A stretch of 60,534 nt of DNA from Candidatus Poseidoniales archaeon (lineage in GTDB: Archaea > Thermoplasmatota > Poseidoniia > Poseidoniales > Poseidoniaceae): assembly GCA_003602575.1 (NCBI GenBank), contig QQRY01000057.1, positions 96,137 to 156,670 of the forward strand. Reading direction: 5' to 3'. The position numbers were made by a program, and so were the translations under genes. The notes under the pieces are model-generated. The model was not told where the DNA came from, made no database searches, and saw nothing but the letters and a program-made list of their open reading frames with translations. This document shows positions 46,405 through 55,474 of the stretch, piece by piece; the first letter of the stretch is position 1; every line of letters begins with the position of its first letter.

Positions 46405-48144
46405 CTAGTTCTCCTCCACCGTATTGGCGATTTCTTCATTCATTGACTTTATCATTCCTTCGATGGTGTCTACGTATCCCTTCTCGAACCTTCCTCTCAT
46501 CAAGTCAGTTCTTGCTGGAACGTTTACTACATCATTTAGTTGTCCACCATTAGCCATTGCAGACTTCGCTGCATCTTGGAAAGATAGAATGGCTTTAGCC
46601 ATCTTGTATTGCAAGTGTATGTCACAGTATGCATCAACTTCGTGGAACCCGTTCTGTTGTAGGAAGAACTCACGAATCATTCTTGCAACTTCAAGAGTTA
46701 GTTGCTGATCTACTGGCAGAGCATCTGAACCAACTAATTGCACAATTTCTTGTAATTCTGCTTCAACCTGTAATAGACCACTGATTTGAGTTCTAACTTC
46801 AGGGAAATCCTGAGCGATATTATCTCTAAACCATTGGTCGAGACTTTGTGGGTAGAGAGAATAAGAATTCAACCAGTTAATAGCTGGGAAGTGTCTTTGT
46901 CTTGCAAGACCAGCATCTAGACCCCAGAAAACCTTTACAATTCTCAAAGTACCTTGTGATACCGGTTCAGAAATATCTCCACCCGGAGGTGAAACTGCAC
47001 CAATGACAGTAACTGAACCATCGTCCCCATTGAGCGTTTCAACACGGCCTGCTCTTTCGTAGAATTCTGCGATTCTTGAAGATAAGTAAGCAGGATATCC
47101 TTCTTCACCCGGCATTTCTTCAAGACGTGATGAAATCTCACGCATTGCTTCTGCCCATCTAGAGGTTGAATCAGCCATCAAAGCTACATCGTATCCCATG
47201 TCGCGGAAATACTCAGCAATGGTAATCCCAGTATACACAGATGCTTCACGTGCAGCAACAGGCATGTTTGATGTGTTTGCTATCATAACAGTACGTTCCA
47301 TCAATGGCTTACCAGTGTTAGGGTCAATCAAGTGAGGGAACTCGTCAAGAACTTCAGTCATCTCATTTCCTCTTTCGCCACATCCAATATAGACAACCAG
47401 TTGTGCATCAGAGTACTTTGCAAGAGATTGTTGGGTAACTGTCTTACCAGATCCAAATGGACCAGGAATACCAGCTGCACCGCCTTTAGCAAGTGGGAAC
47501 AAGAAATCTAGAATCCTCATACCGGTAACTAGAGGGGTGTCAGGCGCATACTTTTGTCGGTATGGACGTGGAGTCCTAACCGGCCACTTCTGCATCATCT
47601 GTAATTCAGAACCATCGTCTAATACACAGACAGTTTGAGTAACGTTGAAATCTCCAGATTCAATTGACTTTACTTTTCCACTCATACCAGGTGGAACCAT
47701 GATTTTGTGTACGATTGTTTCAGTCTCTTGGACGTTTCCAATCACTTGTCCACTTTCCACAGTGTCACCCTTAGCGACTACAGGTTCAAACTTCCAATTC
47801 TTTTCTAAATCGAATGCATCAGCGTCAACTCCTCTTGTAATGAACACACCCATTACTTCTTCGAGGGTTGCCAGTGGCCTTTGTATCCCATCATAAATCT
47901 GGGTCAAAAGACCTGGACCCAAGGATACTGAAAGTGTTTCTTCAGTATTCAGAACTGGTTCACCAGGTCTAATTCCTGATGTATCTTCGTATACTTGAAT
48001 AACTGCTTTATCGCCGTGTAATTCAATTACTTCGCCCATTAGTCCTTCTTCGCCAACTCTAACAACGTCATACATCGCTGCGTTCATTCCAGTTGCGGTC
48101 ACAACAGGACCGGATATTCGGTATATTACTCCTTCATTACTCAT
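46405..48144 (-). CDS. atpA: A-type ATP synthase catalytic subunit A
   Basis: Catalytic ATP-forming subunit. 579 residues. The archaeal-type non-homologous region lies at about 110-200. The Walker [13 protein letters not shown], the [11 protein letters not shown] motif, the catalytic segment [28 protein letters not shown] (quoted in part), and [18 protein letters not shown] all lie in order. GGAGGAAAAAAT precedes the ATG. No intein, frameshift or truncation is seen. Confidence 0.98.
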   Translation of the reverse strand: MSNEGVIYRISGPVVTATGMNAAMYDVVRVGEEGLMGEVIELHGDKAVIQVYEDTSGIRPGEPVLNTEETLSVSLGPGLLTQIYDGIQRPLATLEEVMGVFITRGVDADAFDLEKNWKFEPVVAKGDTVESGQVIGNVQETETIVHKIMVPPGMSGKVKSIESGDFNVTQTVCVLDDGSELQMMQKWPVRTPRPYRQKYAPDTPLVTGMRILDFLFPLAKGGAAGIPGPFGSGKTVTQQSLAKYSDAQLVVYIGCGERGNEMTEVLDEFPHLIDPNTGKPLMERTVMIANTSNMPVAAREASVYTGITIAEYFRDMGYDVALMADSTSRWAEAMREISSRLEEMPGEEGYPAYLSSRIAEFYERAGRVETLNGDDGSVTVIGAVSPPGGDISEPVSQGTLRIVKVFWGLDAGLARQRHFPAINWLNSYSLYPQSLDQWFRDNIAQDFPEVRTQISGLLQVEAELQEIVQLVGSDALPVDQQLTLEVARMIREFFLQQNGFHEVDAYCDIHLQYKMAKAILSFQDAAKSAMANGGQLNDVVNVPARTDLMRGRFEKGYVDTIEGMIKSMNEEIANTVEEN

Positions 48145-48171
48145 ATTTTTTCCTCCATTTTTATTGGAACA

Positions 48172-48471
48172 TTATTTCCATAGGTCGACTCCTATTGCCT
48201 TACGAATTGTATCACGTAAGGTTGTATCCTCTTCTGTACCAATTCCGAGTACAGTAGGTGTTACTGATGCCGAAAGCCTATTTCTAAGGCGCTCTGGCAA
48301 TGCTGCAAGTATTGCGGAGTCGATAACCACAATACCTACATTTTTACTATTGAGAAGTGATTTCAAGGCTGAAGCCATTTCATCATCATTCTCTGGATTA
48401 GTGATATTAGAAATTCCAGCAAGCTGGAATCCCAATGTGAATTCAGGTGAGCCTATTACTGCTAAATCCAT
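48172..48471 (-). CDS. atpF: A-type ATP synthase subunit F
   Basis: A small regulatory stalk subunit of 99 residues with a Rossmann-like fold. It begins MDLAVIGSPEFTLGFQLAGI and contains VGIVVIDSAILAALPERLR, both typical. The family modulates the catalytic head through its flexible C-terminal helix. It lies between atpC and atpA in the usual archaeal order. Confidence 0.94.
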   Translation of the reverse strand: MDLAVIGSPEFTLGFQLAGISNITNPENDDEMASALKSLLNSKNVGIVVIDSAILAALPERLRNRLSASVTPTVLGIGTEEDTTLRDTIRKAIGVDLWK

Positions 48472-48481
48472 ATCCTCACCT

Positions 48482-49516
48482 TCACATTATATGTGCCTCT
48501 AACACATCTTCTGGAAGACCCGCAAGCCTACCTCTAACTATAATTCTTAAATCTGCAACCTCTTGAACTTTCATACAAATATAATGAATAATCGGTAATG
48601 CAGATACTGGATGTAAGTAACTCATTCTTTGCATGAAATTATGCTCTTGATTCTTGAACCAAGTAATAACTGGATCTAAACTTCTAACATCTTTAGAGCG
48701 AGAAAGAAGTTGTTCAAATTCTGCAAAGTCTAACTTACTTGAAGACCTTAAAATATCCATCATAGAATCCTTTCCACCGGCAGCAATGGATGAAAAGGAA
48801 CTACTAGGGAGCATTCTACCGCCTGGAATTAATAGTTCAGATATATCTTCTGAATTAATTCCAACTGACTGCGCCTCTAGAATATTCAAAATATTACGAT
48901 GATCTATTTCCATAGCAAGATAATTTCTTAGATACCTTGTTGAAGGCTTAGAAGAAGATAATGCTTTTATCGCTACTGAGAAGTAATGTCTATCCAAGGC
49001 ATCTTCATAATCGGACAATCTAGCATCATCTGGCAGAGCCATCAATGAAGAACCAAATGATTTTCTGCGCATTTGAGTAACTGCAGAACGTAAATCATCT
49101 GAATTTTCAATTATCTTCAACCAAGGTGTATTGATTTGATTTAACTCCGGCAATATAGAATGTGATACTTTTTCCAATTCTACATCATTCATTACCGCTC
49201 GTAAAACTACCTTAGCATTTTGATACTCAAATCTAGAAGTATAAACTTCTACTAATGATTTGACTTTACCATTACACATTGAAACTATTTCTTCAAGTTC
49301 CGACTCAAGGTTGTGAGTCAAAGCAGCTTCAACAAGGTCTCCTCCATTGAATTTTCCAGCATATAAGTTGATTTCATCGGAATATCCGATGTTACTTATC
49401 GCTACAGTCAATTGATCGGGTGATTGGTGAATCAATTGACGCATACGCGCCAAATCTGCAAGTTTATTTCGACGGGATTTAGCCCTCGAAGCAACATAAG
49501 CAGTATTACCAAACAC
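48482..49516 (-). CDS. atpC: A-type ATP synthase subunit C
   Basis: The socket that couples the central shaft to the K ring. 344 residues of three helical repeats, with FGNTAYVASRAKSRRNKL at the start and DYEDALDRHYFS and RRNILNIL-like segments (EIDHRNILNILEAQSVG) diagnostic of the family. The GTG at 49516 is preferred since AGGTGAT lies 4-5 bases before it. The GTG at 49525, directly after the atpE stop, is the alternative. The C-terminal YLHPVSALPIIHYICMKVQEV is also conserved. Confidence 0.94.
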   Translation of the reverse strand: MFGNTAYVASRAKSRRNKLADLARMRQLIHQSPDQLTVAISNIGYSDEINLYAGKFNGGDLVEAALTHNLESELEEIVSMCNGKVKSLVEVYTSRFEYQNAKVVLRAVMNDVELEKVSHSILPELNQINTPWLKIIENSDDLRSAVTQMRRKSFGSSLMALPDDARLSDYEDALDRHYFSVAIKALSSSKPSTRYLRNYLAMEIDHRNILNILEAQSVGINSEDISELLIPGGRMLPSSSFSSIAAGGKDSMMDILRSSSKLDFAEFEQLLSRSKDVRSLDPVITWFKNQEHNFMQRMSYLHPVSALPIIHYICMKVQEVADLRIIVRGRLAGLPEDVLEAHIM

Positions 49517-49525
49517 AATAATCAC

Positions 49526-50089
49526 CTAACCAAACAATATCGAATTCACTGAAGACAGTGAATCATTCCAAGCATTTTCTAAAAGGGTATCAAATCTCAT
49601 ATCATATGAAATTGAACCATCGGGTGCTTCGAGGATAAAACCTCCAAGTCCATCGACAGATTCTCCGATTTTTCTCTTGCCCTTAAGGCCGTCTAAGGCC
49701 TTGCGGTCAACTTCTACCGGTCTTATGATATAATCAGCACCAGCCATTTTCCCAGCATTTGTCATCATAGACTTTAGCATACTAGCACGCCCTTTGAATC
49801 CAGGGTCTGCTAATTGTTGCTTAACAGCATCGTGAGTAGCATCCAAAACCTTTCTCCTAGCAATCAAAATTTCCTTTTGATTGGCCTGGCGAGCGCTTGC
49901 AACTACTTCTCTTGCAATCTGAACAGATTCTCTTTCTGCTCTTGCATCTGCTTCACTACGAATATTCTCTGCTTTACTTTCAGCCTCAGATAGTATCTCT
50001 TCGGCTTCGGCTTTAGCTTTCTTGATTATCGCTTTCGCTTCAGCGTCAGCCGTCGCTGCGATATCCTTTGCTAATGTTTCTAGCGTCAT
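49526..50089 (-). CDS. atpE: A-type ATP synthase subunit E
   Basis: Peripheral-stalk subunit, pairing with subunit H. 187 residues. A long N-terminal Ala/Glu-rich coiled coil (AIIKKAKAEAEEILSEAESK) is followed by a globular C-terminal domain (ADYIIRPVEVDRKAL, GLGGFILEAPDGSISYDMRF). The ATG at 50089 is 8 bases after GGAGG; the TTG at 50104 in the track overlaps that site. Its stop is directly followed by atpC. Confidence 0.94.
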   Translation of the reverse strand: MTLETLAKDIAATADAEAKAIIKKAKAEAEEILSEAESKAENIRSEADARAERESVQIAREVVASARQANQKEILIARRKVLDATHDAVKQQLADPGFKGRASMLKSMMTNAGKMAGADYIIRPVEVDRKALDGLKGKRKIGESVDGLGGFILEAPDGSISYDMRFDTLLENAWNDSLSSVNSILFG

Positions 50090-50150
50090 CTTTTTTTCCT
50101 CCAAACATCTTTCGAAATCCTAAATTAAACAGGATTACGAATGATCTTCC

Positions 50151-50474
50151 TTATTGAAGGAAGAGCGGCAATGCACCAAGAATCACGATAGATTCTGGCA
50201 ACGCTGTAAAGATAAGCGCAACACCGAACTTGCTTCCATCTTCAGCAAGCATACCGACAGCAGCGCTACCAATAGCAGCTTGGGAGAAACCAGCGCCAAT
50301 GGCCGCAAGACCAAGTGCTAGTCCAACACCGATCATGCCGATGTCTCCATTTATGTCGTTCGAATCGTCGTCAGTTGTTGCTGCATCTTGTGCGGCGACA
50401 CCTTGTGCAACCAAGGTTAGTACCAACAATACGATCAGTGTTCTTAGGCTCATTTTCAGGGTATTATTATTCAT
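50151..50474 (-). CDS. atpK: A-type ATP synthase membrane rotor subunit K
   Basis: Proteolipid that forms the ion-translocating ring. About 107 residues. It begins with a signal-peptide-like leader (LRTLIVLLVLTLVAQGVAAQ, with an AxA-type cleavage site) and a short acidic stretch, then a single two-helix hairpin (GMIGVGLALGLAAIGAGFSQ and ALIFTALPESIVILGALPLF). The ion-carrying Glu is in LPES, and a Gln sits in the first helix. One hairpin means about one ion per subunit. The ATG at 50474 is 8 bases after GGAGG. Ion specificity cannot be decided by eye. Confidence 0.93.
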   Translation of the reverse strand: MNNNTLKMSLRTLIVLLVLTLVAQGVAAQDAATTDDDSNDINGDIGMIGVGLALGLAAIGAGFSQAAIGSAAVGMLAEDGSKFGVALIFTALPESIVILGALPLFLQ

Positions 50475-50504
50475 TTTTGCTACCTCCATTTATTGTCCAT
50501 TGGA

Positions 50505-52841
50505 CTATGATTCACCCTCTACGTGTAGGGTGCGGCCACCAAGCGGCGCAAAAGCGCTACCCGAGCCATCGTAAAACTTGCCCATCCATTCTACGAAGTG
50601 TAGACGGACGGCGTGAATTGTAGGGGAAAGTATTCCCAGTGCTATAGCAAATAATTGAATCAAAACGAATAGAATTATTCCTAATAAAAGTGCGACTATA
50701 TCGCCTGATTCAATTGCTGGACCTATTTTTTCCCAGCCCATTGTAATTGATACCTCTGCGATTTTAACACCTGCAACACCTACTCCCATTATTCGAAGAT
50801 AGGATAGAGTATTTGCTAAAAGACCGAAGGTTTCGATTGGACCCATTATCAGCCCGCCGACCCATCCAAACTTTTCATAGATAGCCAAGCCAATTACTAA
50901 ACTAACCAATCCAATCATGATTAGGAAAGTCCATATTTGTACTTCGAAAAGATCATTGTAATCCATTACCATATTCCTTGCTTGCATCGAGCCACCGGTC
51001 AAAATTAGTAACCAAGATCCTTTCTCGAAGTATGCTGCTGCCGCTCCATGAGCTTTGTAAACAGTGAATAGTCCAATTACAAGTCCAAGGAATATGTGAG
51101 CAATACCGATGTAAACTGATAGAACTACATATTCCTGTAACCCATGACCTGGGCTTGCTCTGTGGAATGGCATATGTAATCCACCAAGATTGAGTAAATC
51201 GGCAATAGCATGAGGTACGTGGACATTAGCATATGTCCAATCATAAAATGCATCGAATGGAGAGGAATTGCCAAGTTGTCCAGTATCATCCCAAACAAAA
51301 CCAAAGCCTTCGGCGAAAATTATACCCCAAATGATACACCAAGCGCCCATCCACTTCAGAATTGTAATTCCATTTTGAGCAAGAGGGTCTTTGGCGAAGG
51401 GTTTCGAACCCAAGAAAACTGCAAGTAAATAGATTAGTAGACCGTATCCCCAGTCACCTAAAATCATCCCATAGAAAAGAGGGAAAGTCATCATTAGAAG
51501 CATCGAAGGGTCATATGTACCATACTTTGGCCTTCCTACTAAATCAACTAAAAGTTCGAATGGTTCAGTGGCTTTACCATTGACGAATTCAATCGGGGGA
51601 ACTGCTTCATCATGTTCGGAATGTGAATCAGAACTGGTGGCTGAAACTCCCGATAATGCAATATCTAGTTCAGGCAAATTGATTTTACCATCCTTATTTA
51701 GATCGATGGCAGCCAAGAACTTGGCCATATTCCAAGGAGGCAACTCTCCAATATCTGCGGACTTCATGGCACTCTCGATTTCTTTAAACTCAAGTTGGCC
51801 AGAATCATCTAAATCCATAGACTTGAAAAACTGGAAAACTGATTGGTTGGAAGAGGATAAGTAATCTGCCAACATAACCAATTCTTTTGGAGTGCTACTT
51901 GTATGTGAATCGTGGTCTTCTTCATGGTGGTGATGTGAATCAACGTATTCTTCTATAGAAACATGAGATGCGCACTCAGATAGTGCTTTTCTGACTTCGT
52001 CCGCTTTGATTGTAGGAATCCATGCGTCGAGAGCAAATGCTTGATTGCTGACTGCAACCAAAGTAGGAGCGGTGAAAATTTGTTCTTCCCTTTCCAAATG
52101 TTCTTTGATTCTTACCAAGTTGGAACCATTAGATTTGGACCATTGTTCAAGAGACTTACTAGTACTTTCACTTTTAGAATGTAGTTCTTCAATAGTGCTC
52201 TCTATCTCTGATATCCTCTTACTAGGAGTGCCTTCTCCACTAGGGATTTGAACAGCCTTTGAACCCAGTTCTGCTAATCCGATTTGAACCGCTGCCCCAT
52301 CTTTAGGTTGGCATGCAATTGCAACTACTCCTTTCGAAGCTTTGAGTTCTATATCCTTAATTATATCACTGAATACAACTTGTGCCTTTGAAGCCTTACT
52401 GGTTTCAGCTAGATAAATCTCAACACCATCATAACCAGACATAAGTTCCAACGGTATGTCTAAAGGAGCTATTCTTGTTAGCGCTTTTAGTTGCTCTTCT
52501 AAAGAATTGATCTCTGATTCGCAGCCTCTAATTATTTCAATGAACTCAAGAGCGTCATCTACCTTTGCTTCGAACCCATCCAACATTTCTACAACATTTT
52601 TACGTGTAGTTGGACCATCCATGTTTATGGCGTTGACTTCCGATTGTAATGAACGGACTTTAGTTAGTAATCTACTTACTATCTCTGAATTATCGCTCTT
52701 AATAGAAGATCCTATTCCGATTCCGTCTTCAAAATTACTGTATTCTTCTATGTGAACGCACTTTAGATTTGTACATTGGCGGATTACTTCTTCCAAATTA
52801 CCGACTGGTGCAGCGACGGTTAATCTGGACATTTCAAGCAT
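50505..52841 (-). CDS. atpI: A-type ATP synthase subunit I (a) with inserted EF-hand pair
   Basis: Stator subunit that forms the ion half-channels and holds the peripheral stalks. 778 residues, longer than the usual 620-680. An N-terminal cytosolic coiled domain (about 1-300) ends DAWIPTIKADEVRKALSE. Conserved PFELLVDLVGRPKYGTYDPS begins the second part, followed by FPLFYGMILGDWGYGLL and about seven more membrane helices. LLANTLSYLRIMGVGVAG carries the essential Arg, and AIALGILSPTIHAVRLHFVEW closes the protein. Between these, residues of about 302-412 are a foreign-looking insertion with two perfect EF-hand loops and His clusters (listed separately). AAGGTG precedes the ATG at 52841. It lies between atpH and atpK. 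Confidence 0.96.
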   Translation of the reverse strand: MLEMSRLTVAAPVGNLEEVIRQCTNLKCVHIEEYSNFEDGIGIGSSIKSDNSEIVSRLLTKVRSLQSEVNAINMDGPTTRKNVVEMLDGFEAKVDDALEFIEIIRGCESEINSLEEQLKALTRIAPLDIPLELMSGYDGVEIYLAETSKASKAQVVFSDIIKDIELKASKGVVAIACQPKDGAAVQIGLAELGSKAVQIPSGEGTPSKRISEIESTIEELHSKSESTSKSLEQWSKSNGSNLVRIKEHLEREEQIFTAPTLVAVSNQAFALDAWIPTIKADEVRKALSECASHVSIEEYVDSHHHHEEDHDSHTSSTPKELVMLADYLSSSNQSVFQFFKSMDLDDSGQLEFKEIESAMKSADIGELPPWNMAKFLAAIDLNKDGKINLPELDIALSGVSATSSDSHSEHDEAVPPIEFVNGKATEPFELLVDLVGRPKYGTYDPSMLLMMTFPLFYGMILGDWGYGLLIYLLAVFLGSKPFAKDPLAQNGITILKWMGAWCIIWGIIFAEGFGFVWDDTGQLGNSSPFDAFYDWTYANVHVPHAIADLLNLGGLHMPFHRASPGHGLQEYVVLSVYIGIAHIFLGLVIGLFTVYKAHGAAAAYFEKGSWLLILTGGSMQARNMVMDYNDLFEVQIWTFLIMIGLVSLVIGLAIYEKFGWVGGLIMGPIETFGLLANTLSYLRIMGVGVAGVKIAEVSITMGWEKIGPAIESGDIVALLLGIILFVLIQLFAIALGILSPTIHAVRLHFVEWMGKFYDGSGSAFAPLGGRTLHVEGES
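51606..51938 (-). other. EF-hand pair inserted in subunit I of the ATP synthase
   Basis: Residues of about 302-412 of the atpI product. A His/acid cluster (SHHHHEEDHDSH) leads into EF-hand loop 1, DLDDSGQLEFKE (343-354). A linker with LPPWNM follows, then loop 2, DLNKDGKINLPE (380-391), and a second cluster (SDSHSEHDE). Both loops have ligands at positions 1, 3, 5, 7, 9 and 12 and Gly at 6, as in functional calcium-binding loops. The insertion sits where other subunit I proteins run straight from the cytosolic lobe to the PFELL segment. The surrounding reading frame is unbroken. Calcium binding is inferred. Confidence 0.9.
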
Positions 52842-52850
52842 AATAACACC

Positions 52851-53162
52851 TTAAAAAGTAGTCATGGTATCCAATATTGCTTTTACAGCCTTGTCTAAAT
52901 TCTTTGTAGCATTTGATTCAATCGAATCAACTTCCTTGGCTCCAGTCTTTTGGACTTTACTTGCTTCTTTATCTGCGCCCTCTCTTGCCGAGTCGAGTTT
53001 AGCTTGTGTATTTGACACTGAATCATCGGCAGCGCTAGATACAATCTCGCTAGATTTCTTCCTAGCGTCAGACATAATTTTTGATGCTTCGGTTTGTGCA
53101 TCAGCAAGTTTCTTTGCTGCATCGCGCTCAGTTTGTTTGATTTTACGAAGAACGTCGGACAT
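52851..53162 (-). CDS. atpH: A-type ATP synthase subunit H (peripheral stalk)
   Basis: A short coiled-coil protein (103 residues) that pairs with subunit E in the peripheral stalk. SDVLRKIKQTERDAAKKLAD opens a continuous Ala/Lys/Glu-rich helix, with a break near 95. Similar-length homologues precede atpI in many archaea, as here. The ATG at 53162 fits the family's N-terminus; the ORF-track GTG at 53177 adds five residues. First gene of the operon; its promoter is expected in the 107 bases upstream. Confidence 0.9.
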   Translation of the reverse strand: MSDVLRKIKQTERDAAKKLADAQTEASKIMSDARKKSSEIVSSAADDSVSNTQAKLDSAREGADKEASKVQKTGAKEVDSIESNATKNLDKAVKAILDTMTTF

Positions 53163-53269
53163 ACCCAAGTAAATCACCTACAATTCGCCGTATTATAGGG
53201 GGTTTATGAGTCTAGTGATTGGACATGATTTCAAACACAATCCCATTGATTGTATAATTGCGCCTGTAG

Positions 53270-54016
53270 TCATCGTTTAGGCTTAAAACCCCTAAACCTG
53301 CTCGACATACCAAATGGTAACAAAAGTCTTCCTTGGACATCTTCAAAACCAACATCTCTCATGACTTTTCGATAGTAACCATTTGTACCATAATGAGAGT
53401 ATGTTCGGGCTAAACCTTTCCATGGATGGTCTTTCTCTTTGGTAATTATTCTAGCGATTATCTGTACAACTGTTGCCATCCATATCCTTCCGGCCAAACC
53501 ATGGAACCAATTTGCTTTACCTGCATCGCAAATTACAACTTGACCTCCCGGTTTTAGTACCCTGAAAATTTCTTCAAGCCCCTTCTTCTTATCTTGAAAA
53601 TCTCTAAAAGAAAAAAGGCAAAATACTCTATCAAAGGTATCGTCTGGAAGAGGGATAGATTCAGCGATTGCTTCAACATATTTTGCGGGACCTTCGCCTC
53701 GAGACGCTCTAGCAGAGTCAACTCTCTTCTTAGCAACCCTCAACATTTCTGCCGAAGGGTCAAGACAAGTTACATCCAAGCCCACTAGATCTTCAGCAAA
53801 TGAACCAGGACCACATCCAACCTCTAGAATTTTCATTCCTTTCTCTGCATGATTACGAACATTCTTTCTCCAAACTTTATCCTGCCCGAAAGTCATCCAG
53901 TGATTTACCTTATCATAATGAGGGATTGATTGTTCTAGTTGTTGTTCTAATTTAGTCCAAGCGTCTAAATCGATGCCTGATGGGTCATAGCCACCCGTTG
54001 AACTCCTATCCGACAT
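53270..54016 (-). CDS. Class I SAM-dependent methyltransferase, UbiE/MenG-like
   Basis: 248 residues. Motif I reads LEVGCGPGSFAEDL, motif II VTCLDPSAEML, motif post-I SIPLPDDTFDRVFCLFSFRDF and motif III EIFRVLKPGGQVVICD, followed by a family-typical YYRKVMRDVGFEDV. This is the UbiE/COQ5-like pattern of quinone C-methyltransferases. Some archaeal members methylate menaquinone-type quinones, which is plausible here. Assignment to one substrate is not possible from sequence alone. It lies downstream of the KaiC-like genes on the same strand, with a 58-base gap. Confidence 0.85.
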   Translation of the reverse strand: MSDRSSTGGYDPSGIDLDAWTKLEQQLEQSIPHYDKVNHWMTFGQDKVWRKNVRNHAEKGMKILEVGCGPGSFAEDLVGLDVTCLDPSAEMLRVAKKRVDSARASRGEGPAKYVEAIAESIPLPDDTFDRVFCLFSFRDFQDKKKGLEEIFRVLKPGGQVVICDAGKANWFHGLAGRIWMATVVQIIARIITKEKDHPWKGLARTYSHYGTNGYYRKVMRDVGFEDVQGRLLLPFGMSSRFRGFKPKR

Positions 54017-54074
54017 ATTAACTCCTCACGGCTGACCTCTTTGGACATATCGTTTTCAAAACACTGGTAATCGG

Positions 54075-54878
54075 TCAAGCAATACGCTCAACTGTTTCAG
54101 GAGTAATACCTTCTTCAGGAGTCACTCTAAATACAAGTATCTTCAAATTTTCCGGAGCATTTCTAAACTTGGAAACTATCATAGATGTTTCAAAATCAGT
54201 ACCTATAGTCCTAACTTGGAAAGATAGTACCATATCTGCAATTGATGCTAATTCTTGTTTTACTGAAGGAGAAAGTCCGTCGGTAGATACTGAAATTAAA
54301 ATCAAACCTCTGTATAATTGTGCGTGTGCTTGTAACATTCTAACCATAGCGACAACTCTCGCAGGGTCGTCTCTTTGAAGGAAGAAATCTAGACTGTCGA
54401 TAACTGCTCTAAAATATGGCCCTAAAGCCATAACTTCATTTGTAACTTCGGTCAAATAATCCTGTGTCACATCATCTACGAATCTCGTTTGGGCTAATCT
54501 TTGAATGTCTTCAAGCCTAAAGCCTTCCAATCTATACCTGCTTGCCAATAATTCTTTTTCCAGAACATTTGAATTGTATTCTTCTCCAATAGTCCTTACA
54601 TTGATATCTAAAGGCCAGTCATACTTTTGAAAAATTCTAACAATCTCTGCCTGCCCTTCATTAGTCGAGATGTAAAGGGTGTTTTCAGCTTCTTCTGCGG
54701 GTGAAACGAATTGTTTGGCGAATAATTCACTTCCTGAACCTGTGCCTGTAAATGCTATCATCGTGAAACCTCTAGGAACTCCACCATGCATTTCATTATC
54801 GAACTTCGGAACTCCAAAAGAACCGACTGAGCCAAAGAATTTCTCATCTTCCTCATCAAACTTGAATTCTTTTGCCAT
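54075..54878 (-). CDS. KaiC/RecA-like protein with degenerate P-loop
   Basis: 267 residues. The fold is that of KaiC/Rad55-like ATPases: FGVPKFDNEMHGGVPRGFTM, then the place for Walker A reads FTGTGSGSELFA, with Ser-Glu instead of Lys-Ser/Thr. A strand like Walker B (FRAVIDSLDFFL) and a C-terminal RFRNAPE-like end (SKFRNAPENLKILVFRV) are present. The missing P-loop lysine suggests that ATP binding or hydrolysis is impaired. The ATG at 54878 follows GGTGAG. Third gene of a three-gene cluster; the preceding gene stops 10 bases earlier. Probably a partner of the intact paralogue. Confidence 0.82.
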   Translation of the reverse strand: MAKEFKFDEEDEKFFGSVGSFGVPKFDNEMHGGVPRGFTMIAFTGTGSGSELFAKQFVSPAEEAENTLYISTNEGQAEIVRIFQKYDWPLDINVRTIGEEYNSNVLEKELLASRYRLEGFRLEDIQRLAQTRFVDDVTQDYLTEVTNEVMALGPYFRAVIDSLDFFLQRDDPARVVAMVRMLQAHAQLYRGLILISVSTDGLSPSVKQELASIADMVLSFQVRTIGTDFETSMIVSKFRNAPENLKILVFRVTPEEGITPETVERIA

Positions 54879-54888
54879 GAATCTCACC

Positions 54889-55473
54889 TCAGTGTATTAC
54901 AACCTGACCTCTGTCGATAAGGTCTGTACAGTATAGATCTAAATTTGACAAAACCAATGGCGGTGTTTGGTCAGGTACATTTAGAATAACAGTTAGAACT
55001 TCCTGCTGTCTAAATGTGTTAATGAATGTGTGAAGATATTCAGCCAACATTCTGTCCTCGTTGTAAATAGCTAGAGAATTAACGCTGTCAAGGAATATAA
55101 AATTGCGTTCATGTTCAGTGGTTTTTAGAATATATAAGGTGCGCAAAAGTACAGATTCTAGCATGATAGGGCTGTCAACAAAATGAACATTGGAATAAGG
55201 TACTGTCGTCCCTCCTAAAATCCCTGACGATACTAAATCGATGAATTGTATATGAGAGACATCCACTCCTATTGCCTCAAAGCCTTGGATGACTTCTGCC
55301 GCACCTCTACTTGCGCTAATATATACTCCGCTCATCTCAAACATCTGTAGTAGTGGTATCATAGTACTGGCCGTCACCATAAATGCATTAGAGTTGCCAC
55401 AGCGGACTTGAACTGCGCTATTTAGTGAAACCTCTGTGAGTTGATCCGATATACCCTGGTCTAGTTCAAACAT
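54889..55473 (-). CDS. Truncated RecA/KaiC-like protein without P-loop
   Basis: About 194 residues. It resembles its neighbours in strand order, for example GVYISASRGAAEVIQGFEAI, where KaiC-like proteins have the post-P-loop strand, and ERNFIFLDSVNSLAIYNEDR, like Walker B. The P-loop region reads FMVTASTMIPLLQMF, with no glycine-rich loop. It is shorter than a full domain. It lies between the intact and the degenerate KaiC-like genes. Its start overlaps the upstream stop (ATGA at 55482); the in-frame ATG at 55473 has better-spaced GGGGTG. Likely a non-catalytic member of a hetero-oligomer. Confidence 0.72.
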   Translation of the reverse strand: MFELDQGISDQLTEVSLNSAVQVRCGNSNAFMVTASTMIPLLQMFEMSGVYISASRGAAEVIQGFEAIGVDVSHIQFIDLVSSGILGGTTVPYSNVHFVDSPIMLESVLLRTLYILKTTEHERNFIFLDSVNSLAIYNEDRMLAEYLHTFINTFRQQEVLTVILNVPDQTPPLVLSNLDLYCTDLIDRGQVVIH

Positions 55474-55474
55474 A

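Noticed and set aside
50151-50474. A sodium-binding signature in subunit K (Gln in helix 1, Glu-Ser in helix 2)
   Set aside because: The same Gln and Glu-Ser/Thr pattern occurs, as I recall, in the proton-driven Thermus enzyme, so it does not discriminate. Ion specificity was left open.
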